From Trichoplax adhaerens (taxonomy: Eukaryota > Placozoa > Uniplacotomia > Trichoplacea > Trichoplacidae): DNA of 64,000 nt. The position numbers were made by a program, and so were the translations under genes. The stretch spans positions 7,484,829 through 7,548,828 of the forward strand of contig NW_002060946.1 of the NCBI RefSeq assembly GCF_000150275.1, given 5' to 3'. Under the pieces are notes generated by a model that was not told the origin of the DNA, did no database searches, and saw only the letters and a list, made by a program, of their open reading frames with translations. Every line of letters starts with the position of its first letter. Within the stretch, counting starts at the first letter, position 1. This document shows positions 56,042 to 64,000 of this stretch, one piece after another.

Positions 56042-58877
56042 CTAGAATAAGTTGTATATCTGAAAGGCAATTGTATTATATCAATAACGCAATATCATGT
56101 AGAAATAATACCATAACTCAAGCAGATACGCTAATGTTTACTGCATAATGTTACTACCAATGTGATAGCGAATCCAATGATTACTGCTTTAATGCTTGTA
56201 TGAAAATGGATTGGAACTGTAATGGAAAAACAATAGTTGCCATTGTAATTCATAACAAGTTATTAAATAAAAGTAGTTAACTTGTCGGGATCGAATGATG
56301 AAATTAATTTTGGAAATTAACGTTACCCACAAATAAACTTACAATTAACTTCTACATTGCCAACTAGATTCCCATTTTCTGGCGTTTGCTTTGTAATATT
56401 ACCTACGTTATTTCCATTATGAATAATCTAAAAAATTAAAGAATATTAGGCTATCGTATCGAGTACGTTTTTATATATACAATAAAGTCTGTTCTTAGTA
56501 TAAATTAATTTTCATTACAACGTAGCATTAATTCCGTCATGTATGATCAATAGTTAATCATTTACTCTGCAAAATTCTATTTATACTTTACTTCGATTGT
56601 ACCCTAGAAATACACTAAGATAGAAGTAAGTAATTCCTATCACTCTTTCGTATTTATAAATCTGACTCTCTTACTATTCTTCCTATATTATAAAATTAAT
56701 TCTTAAGCATCTATCTCGTTAATTGTGCTACTTACGCTACAAGCTTGCAACCCTTATCTATTTCTTATTGCTATTGCTATTCGACTAGATTACATCTTTT
56801 ATCTGTTGCGTATTATTAAGCGATTTTTTTCCAACACTAGCTGCAATAAAGACTATTGTTTTACTTCTTTATCCGTCGTTATTTATTTCTGATACGTCTA
56901 CTCGCAATATTCTAAAATATTACATGTAGTTTAAAATCTAAAAAGGTTCTCTTAATAATTTATTGTTCATCTGTTACATTGCTTTTGAATCTAGATTGAT
57001 CGTCTTACAATACCATACTAAGTCAAAAATTTCCTACTTACTTCTTTAAGCAATTCTGTATTAATTTGACTACAACATCAATAAATTTATTTATAACGCA
57101 TAGAAATGATGTTAGAATTTAGCATAATTTAAGTTAAATATTGCTACACACACTATAGGCAATTCCAGAAAACAAAGTTCCGTCATAGCACGAACGACCG
57201 ACACCTATAAGCTTTACTCTTACGCCGTTGTGGATAAAAGCTATATGTTTCGGTCCTAATATCGATATTCTTTATTCATGTACACCATTATTCGGCACAT
57301 TAAATAAAATGCAGATCAGAAGAATAGAAATTATTGCTTGTATACATATGTTACAGTAAATCTCAAAAATACCTTAAAAAAAATTATTTGTAGTAACTGA
57401 TCTGCAACATGCTGAATATGCTTTCAAATATTTAACAGATATGAATAAGACCCACTAATTTTCCAATTAATTATATATTGAATTTCAGTGCATTTTATTT
57501 ATTTATCTGCAAATGCTACGGATATTCGTTCAACTTACTGTGAAAGGCCACCAATTATATTCTCAGGTGGGCTAATTATATTTAGATTGTAGAAATTGGT
57601 TGCAAAACATAAATTATCGGATGTAGTACGAGATATGCGAAGAACTTTAGTTTGATAGCAGTCATAGAGATCGATGGCGATGCAATCATATCCAGAATAT
57701 CTGATTAAACTTGCTGAAATATCTACAAACGAAAGTAATTATAAGAGTTATTCGATGTATAATTTAACTAAAACTTGAATTATTAAAAAAGTCATTAAAT
57801 TTAATTAACTTCATGGCCACCTAATTATTTGTTTTAGCCGACATTGTAAAATTAATAGAAAAGCCAAAATCGCCTTACATTATGTAGACTTCTTACCCTC
57901 AATGCCTTTAAATATCATTTGTCCGTCTTTATTTTTGATGTCGTATTTACTTTGAATAGTAGCTGATAATACTAAGACATAATAATAGAATTAAACAATT
58001 TATCTACTTAAAAACTAAATGGGGAATTAGATTAAACGATATAAATCTTTTCTTTGTGAAGGTCATACGGATATGTTGTTCTCTTAATAAGACATGGAAA
58101 GTGCCAAGCTTCAATTACACTACAATTACATTAAATACTGCAAGCTCTCGAAAAATTTTTCTACCATAATTCAGATAAATAATTATAATGTAATTTTGAA
58201 TATATCAACCAGTTATCGAGACAGAAATACGGTAGTATAACTTATATCTTTCGGAATATTGACATACCAGTGATAATCCTTTGAATGATGATCATATATT
58301 TGACTAATTATAGAATCTTTAAAATTATTGAAGAAATGCATTAACTTTAGCTACTGAATCTACGAAATGACCGGCATAAATAATTATGGCATGCTATCCA
58401 GGGGATCTAGCGTTTCGTTAGGAATTTATTTCAGCTTAAATTGTAATACCTACATTCAAGTTTGTCAATTATAGGATGAATTAGAACTTGATCAAGCTGT
58501 GATAGACATTCTAAGCCAGGGGTACAAGACGCAGATGTAGCTACTTCAGAAAATTTAGGCATCCATATGATTGATTCTGAATAGTCCAAACAAGAAACAC
58601 CCTTAATGGAAACATTAAAATTTACCATGGGTTGCTGAGTAATTGGGGAAAAATCAAGTATCGTTTCTGATGATTGCTTTAAGGTTTTCTCTGTTATAGA
58701 TTGAAATTTAATTTCAGTAGATTTATCGGTTGAATGATTTGTATTTGCTGAATTTGCTTTAGAAGTTTTCTCGGATGAGCCATTAAGATGGCTAGACTTT
58801 GGAATTTCTTCATTTAGTTGAGTTAAATGATTAATAGACCTATTTCTATCTAATTTTTGAACTTTATTCTCTTCCAT
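56042..58877 (-). CDS. Phospholipid scramblase family protein 2, 7 exons, 317 aa
   Basis: Minus-strand exons, first to last: 58877-58454, 57962-57897, 57722-57539, 57269-57152, 56427-56343, 56216-56158, 56059-56042. They join in frame to 317 residues with phases 1,1,2,0,1,0, identical to the gene at 34012. The N-terminus is polar and Ser/Thr-rich, not proline-rich. The scramblase domain starts at PGLECLSQLDQVLIHP (about 118), then KYDIKNKDGQMIF, YDC near the fold centre, PPENIIG, ILGPKHIAF, GNVEV and the hydrophobic IKAVIIGFAITL. The last exon adds only IYNLF, so there is no histidine tail; this short exon is the least certain part. Predicted to be a membrane-anchored lipid transporter like its paralogue. 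The palmitoylation-type cysteine cluster is again missing. Confidence 0.87.
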
Positions 58878-60330
58878 TTATTTGCAATAGTTTCTACCAA
58901 AATGTCACTAAAATGTGATTATAATCTGATATTAAATTTTGACATAGCAAATATCGCTAAATAAGAAGAAAAGTTACATAATGAAAGCTTTGAACCTTTG
59001 CTAATAGGTCCTTAATTTTGCTGCGTTGCTGGTAATATCCGAAAGTTTGTCCTGAAATTTTTTTTGTCGATAGAGTAATCTTTCCGATAATAATCTGAAT
59101 AGCCGTCAAATTTTTGACCTCAAAAATTCTAAATTTTAATCCCATTGTAAAATTTTAAGCTATCTCTTTAACATAGCACACTATAAATTGACGTCATACC
59201 ATACTAAAAATCTAGGATTAATAATTAATTTATGAAGAAAGTATTCAGCCTACGCTTATATTTGTAAGTAAGAAATGGTCTACCAAGTTGTGTCAATAAT
59301 ATAGGAAATCAATAAAAGTATTTGAATGAATTGACAAACAATTAATTTTTGACAGCAGTAAATATTTTTGTTATGAAATGTTTCAGAAAACATGGCAATA
59401 GCTTCAATTCCTTACTAATATTAAGTTACCATCACATTATTCAATCAATTAGGCCAGTGCAAAGCGGTATCTGGGACAACTTCAGAGAGAAACCAATCTT
59501 ACGGTCGGGAATACCTGACCCATTTTGGTGCTAGGCTATAACTATACAGCTACTTACTAACAAACTCTAAGATCTACGGTAAAAACATTAATAAACGTAT
59601 ATAATTGAATAAGTTTGTAGTGGCTATAATCACCTTATGCTCGAGTACTGGTTTTGTTATGCGATTTGCAATAATATAGCAAGCGAAACTGAAGACTCAA
59701 ATTGAGTAGCTGAATGTTTTATACTTTACGTAATTATAAACTAAAAAGTATAAGTACATACAGCACGCAAAGTATAGCAAACGTATGTTTTATGACTCAG
59801 CTTCTTTTCTATAGAGGGAAGCTGAAATTGAGTTGAGCTTACAACAAAAAGTTCGTCCTTTTCTTTGACGAAGAGTAAATTGATTTCTATTCTCCTTTTA
59901 CGTTATAAATTACTCCTTCCGCCCTAGCTTACTCCCCCTCCACCTTTTATATGCCTTAACATTTATATGAGTATACGTAATTTGTCTTATCTAACATTGC
60001 GATGACATTCTTGAGATACCATTGTTTCAGTAAAAATTCAGTTAACTTATGAACATATTTGAACCGCAAAACGTCAAGTTATCATTTCCCAGTACAGCGA
60101 TACAAGATTACATTAACATACTATACATAATTGAGGATATAAATCCTTAAGAACAATATTATCTAGCGATGCTAGTCTAGCAGTCGCGACAGCATGGGTT
60201 CAACTTTACTTGTATATAAGAAGATCCAAACTAGTGTATGTGATATGTGCAGTTCAGTAAGTAAGGACAGTCGAATAATTAGAAGAGTTTTTTATAACAG
60301 CAATCAGAGAAAGAATCCATAGTTTAATTC
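58878..60330. other. Intergenic, nothing recognised
   Basis: Upstream of the minus-strand scramblase and therefore includes its promoter. I see no clear element. Frames at 58957(-) and 59349 have no features. Confidence 0.4.
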
Positions 60331-60334
60331 TAGT

Positions 60335-60835
60335 GATGCGTTGCATACGTAATTATAATGACAGCTATATTTGATATAGTTAAGTTACAGAGAATATATA
60401 TTATCGTGTTGCTAATATCAAATGATTGCTAACTAATATAAAATTTAAATCGTTGATTACTAATATTAGCTAATTGAAGAATTCTAGTATAAGATTTATG
60501 TAACTTAATATACTGTAATTGTGAAGATGCCCGACACCGAAAACTGCAGGACATTAATAGAAGAGGAGTAACATTTTAAGTTGAATGATTCAGACTGTAG
60601 AAGATAATGATGATCTATTTGAGGAAAAGAATTCTGTTTGTTGACTCAAATTCGATTGCAGCTAATTATGTGGTAATAGATGGCTTCAACGAAATGTATT
60701 TGAGAACTGCGAAGATGAGCTCACATTAGAGATTTCACTTCATTTTGAACTCGGAATACTTTAGACCAGATTCTAGCATTAATTAATTATTGCTCTACCA
60801 TTCTTAAGCTTCGTAATAAAGCCTTTAGAATTTTA
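60335..60835 (+). repeat. Dispersed repeat family R, copy 6
   Basis: Best full-length match to copy 1 at 14055. Shared blocks include TGTAGAAGATAATGATG, AACTGCGAAGATGAGCTCAC, and the closing TAATAAAGCC near 60819. No preserved open frame. Confidence 0.75.
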
Positions 60836-61885
60836 TTCGATGAAGACAATTATGTCTGAGATACTCTTTAATACAGTCATAAATAAGTATTAAAATATAG
60901 AATAGTAGCTAGCGTTAACAGTATTGTGATATAGTGCCGTATTAGTGCATAGTATAACATACAGCATTACATATATTTACCAACGTAAGGAGTAAAATAG
61001 TCAATACGTAATAGTGTACGCCAACAACTGACAAATGTGCAACATTTAAGTTTAATATTTCACTAGCTATAAATGTAAGTTGTTGTCTCTATTTATGTCT
61101 CAACTATTTATTGTATATTACTGATATTTCTCCATGCAGCTAAACGGTGTTTTAAAATTATTTTAAAATAAGAAAATCAAAATTTACTGTATATTGAGTT
61201 TTCTGAAAATGCTCTACAGTTTTCTTAACTTCATTGAAGCAATATTTATAAAGAGCGACGAATACTAATTTCAGGAAATGTACGTCTCTATGCTAATATA
61301 TGCATATATGCAATTCGATATTAGCGTTAGCTAATATTTAAAAATCAGCAGGAGGATGAAAATTGGCATTTAATTTTATCAACGATAGATGCTTTGTAGC
61401 AAAAGCACTCAGCAGTGAAACTATGATAACTGTTTTCTTATAAATTCTTTTATATGAAATCTTATTTCGCCAACAAAAGTCTATACTTTTGTTGCAAGCT
61501 ATTATCATATAAGCACAAAGAAATTACGTTTTAATTGTCTAAAGACATGCTATTACATTATGGAAAATTAAAGCATTAGTATAAATGCTAAATTGGGTAG
61601 CATTGCGTGTTGAATTATAAAAATCGTCATTTTAATATAAAAGCGAACAGTGCCGTAAAGTACATTTTATTCAAGATTTAAATTTTACTTCTTATCAGTT
61701 GGCAACTTATCTGTGTAGTCGAGAGTTAGTCCAACCACGATAAGTCGCGTAAGTCAGTTGGGAACACGAGTAGTCGTGATAATAGTCTTTAAGACCCGTT
61801 CGAAAAGCCAAATTCGTAACATTCTTATACTAAAGTTTTATGATTGATATCAAATTATAAATACTGTAAGTCCAAAAATTTAGAT
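60836..61885. other. Intergenic, nothing recognised
   Basis: About 1 kb. A slightly GC-richer patch near 61700-61800 was checked for a tRNA-like cloverleaf and none was convincing. Confidence 0.4.
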
Positions 61886-62216
61886 ATCTATGTTCGCAAA
61901 TACTGCTGTCTTCATTAGGTAGCGATAGATAAAATTAGCTTTTGATTCATTGCAAGGTTTCAACCTTAATATTACTAACTAGGATGTCTACATTATTGTA
62001 TAAGAGTATATACATGCAGTATACCGTATAATAAAGGAAGTTTTTTAAGATTAGTGTTTAACGTAAAAAACGAGGCATGTAAGTCTTTATGTACAGTAGT
62101 ATACTAGTATAGGAAAATGTCCCTAATACAGTAGATATTGCTCCTTGTTACATGATTGAAGGGATTGATGTATTGATCGTACACTACTTTATCTTGTTGC
62201 ACAGTTTTTTGCCACA
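61886..62216 (+). mobile_element. Truncated LTR-like element, family A
   Basis: Matches the 3' half of the 51164 element: AAAATTAGCTTTTGATTCATT, ATATTACTAACTAGGATGTC, then a degraded TATA region, GTATAATAAAGG, and an end near GTTTTTTGCCACA. The 5' half is absent. Non-coding. Confidence 0.75.
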
Positions 62217-63049
62217 GTAGTGTACAATCACTTGTAATTTAGAGCATTGTGATCAGTATAAATTTAAATAAATTCAATTTTAATATATGTTCTGAAATAT
62301 ACACAAACACATAGATGTCACACACAAAGTCTTTTTATGTAGTATGGATTAACACGTTCACTGCCGCTGAAATTAGCTTTATTGCAACTTCATATTTGAA
62401 GTAAAAAAATTAAAACTGCCTTTAATAACTTAAAACTGTGATTTACTTGTCAGATTTGTCATACTTTACATATATTCACTTGACGACCATAATTACTGAC
62501 GATTTACCTATCATCAAATTTTGTTGATTAATTAGTATCTCATAATCGAGACTAAACTTTATTAAATGGTATTGGAAGTTGACAAATTATAAAACAGCTA
62601 CACTAATATTATTTGCCGTTATACAGTAAATGTTGCAGCACCATGCACTTACCCATTACATAAAGCTACGTCTAATGTTATAGATAAAACATTATTAATA
62701 ACAAATACCGAAATTTTATTACAGTATCTAACAAAAATTAAATAACTATTTGTCCTTGAGCTCTTTTCGCCACAAAATTGAATAAAAATTGTGTTAAAAT
62801 ACCGATATATATTGCTGTAATCTTTGAATACAGTCTAGAATTTGCAACTATTACTCTCACTCAGCAGACCGCAATACAAGAAAGTAAGACACTGTCTTAC
62901 TTTGCAATATTATTTACGTTTAATAGTATCTTTCAGGTATTTCAGTAGCACTACTTCGTATATGTAGCAGCACTAGGTTGATATAATGTTACTTGATTTA
63001 TTTAAAATGGTGCTAGATTATTCATCATTAAGGGCGGGTTCGCCATAGA
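62217..63049. other. Intergenic, nothing recognised
   Basis: AT-rich spacer, no feature seen. Confidence 0.4.
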
Positions 63050-63277
63050 TTAATTAGCTACATACGGTGGATTGTAGGCAAGCGCTTGTTGAATAATCGG
63101 AAGGGAACGAGGAGGAGGAAGATTATAATTATTATCAGTTGGCACAGGCTCTTTGGCATCTTGACCAGTGGCTTGTATGAAGAATACTTCTAGCTGTACG
63201 TGTCTATCTTCACTTCTCCAATTGCAGATATTAATTAATGCTGATTTTAGATTCGACTTTTTGATTTGAACAAGCAA
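63050..63277 (-). CDS. Possible terminal exon of an unidentified gene
   Basis: A minus-strand frame of 75 codons ends with a stop at 63050. Its C-terminal half reads like real protein (DAKEPVPTDNNYNLPPPRS, then QQALAYNPPYVAN) and is less AT-driven than nearby chance frames. The stretch ICNWRSEDRHVQLEVFF is compatible with a folded segment. No family was recognised. If real, it is probably a last exon with upstream exons to the right, at or beyond the gap at 63716; I could not fix an acceptor site. It may equally be a chance frame. Confidence 0.35.
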   Translation of the reverse strand: MLVQIKKSNLKSALINICNWRSEDRHVQLEVFFIQATGQDAKEPVPTDNNYNLPPPRSLPIIQQALAYNPPYVAN

Positions 63278-63534
63278 TCAAATACACAATAAAAAAACAG
63301 TACATATCAAATCGCTCGGTTGAAAGCTACTCGTCTTTAGCGATATTGGAACCCTAAATTGGCTCTTAAAGTTTTTCAGGGATTTAAATTTAGCTAAAAT
63401 TACACTTAAGCAGACCCTTACAACCTTGAGTAATTGGCACTTGATGTTTCAATTTTATTTTACTTTTGCTGCCGTATTGAATTATAACATTACAATTGTA
63501 ATAACAACAATAATAATATCAATAACAGGCAGTA

Positions 63535-63625
63535 AAGTCAATACATTAAACGAAATGTATTTAAGAAGTGCCGAGATGAGAGTATACTAAACTTCGTATG
63601 TTTTAGCTCGGGAAACTATAGATTA
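63535..63625 (+). repeat. Dispersed repeat family R, fragment
   Basis: Contains AACGAAATGTATTTAAGAAG and TTTTAGCTCGGGAAACTATAG, matching the core of copies 3 and 4. It lies just before the assembly gap, which may have formed because of this repeat. Confidence 0.6.
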
Positions 63626-63715
63626 TATAGGATTAGAAATTTACTTCTCTGGGCAATGTCATACTATATCCTGCGTTATTATATTAGTACTATACTTTGT
63701 GCCGTCGGTCTACAT

Positions 63716-63927
63716 NNNNNNNNNNNNNNNNNNNNNNNNNNNNNNNNNNNNNNNNNNNNNNNNNNNNNNNNNNNNNNNNNNNNNNNNNNNNNNNNNNNNN
63801 NNNNNNNNNNNNNNNNNNNNNNNNNNNNNNNNNNNNNNNNNNNNNNNNNNNNNNNNNNNNNNNNNNNNNNNNNNNNNNNNNNNNNNNNNNNNNNNNNNNN
63901 NNNNNNNNNNNNNNNNNNNNNNNNNNN
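63716..63927. other. Assembly gap (212 N)
   Basis: Run of N. The open frames that appear to cross it are artefacts of unknown bases. Confidence 0.95.
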
Positions 63928-64000
63928 TGCGTCGTCAAAATATCAATCGGCATTCTATAACGGCTCCATTAATCTGTACTCTCAGGGATGCTCATCAGTG

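Noticed and set aside
61700-61800. Slightly GC-richer patch considered as a tRNA gene
   Set aside because: No consistent acceptor, D, anticodon and T arms could be paired.
63690-63960. Open frames spanning the N run at the window end
   Set aside because: They consist of unknown bases.
1-64000. CRISPR arrays, prokaryotic operons or phage-like modules
   Set aside because: No regularly spaced repeats or prokaryotic gene organisation; introns and single-exon animal-type GPCRs indicate a eukaryotic nuclear genome.

Overview
The window is AT-rich animal nuclear DNA. It carries single-exon class A (rhodopsin-like) GPCR genes in a dispersed cluster, and two intron-containing phospholipid scramblase genes with short GT-AG introns (about 100 to 720 bases). 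Lineage-specific single-exon GPCR clusters, low GC, short introns and a seven-exon scramblase suggest an early-branching metazoan, most likely a placozoan (Trichoplax-like). That assignment is inference; no taxon marker such as rRNA is present.

Layout. Intact receptors are at 6685-7626, 9529-10479, 19760-20713, 25446-26387 and 39871-40818, all on the plus strand. A minus-strand receptor at 47969-48299 runs into an assembly gap. By sequence they form three subfamilies: I (6685, 19760), II (25446, 39871 and the broken 45810 gene) and III (9529 and the minus-strand gene at 48.3 kb). Dead copies surround them: subfamily I relics at 2.5, 29.9 and 53.3 kb, a subfamily II gene missing TM5 at 45.8 kb, and subfamily III pseudogenes at 11.7, 16.3 and 49.5 kb.

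The cluster grew by segmental duplication. 24.7-29.7 kb matches 39.1-45.1 kb directly. 9.2-12.1 kb matches 48.0-50.8 kb in inverted orientation. 2.4-3.9 kb matches 29.7-31.7 kb, and 23.35-24.69 kb matches 31.74-34.2 kb. The last duplication left a dead first exon of the scramblase at 24504.

The scramblase genes are at 34012-36731 (plus, 7 exons, 409 aa, histidine-rich tail) and 56042-58877 (minus, 7 exons, 317 aa). Their intron phases are identical (1,1,2,0,1,0). A palindromic TACAG minisatellite with two perfect CRE octamers lies just upstream of the first.

Mobile DNA. Comparing the duplicated segments exposes insertions with their empty sites. Several are solo-LTR-like elements that begin TGTTAC or TGTCAC, end GTGACA or GTAACA, are flanked by 5-bp target duplications, and often carry a TATA box and an AATAAA signal. 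At least five sequence families share these ends, one copy is nested in another, and several start with a perfect short hairpin. No gag/pol coding was seen. A second dispersed repeat family (about 0.5 kb, at least six copies) lies upstream of several genes. The rest of the intergenic DNA shows no recognisable gene.
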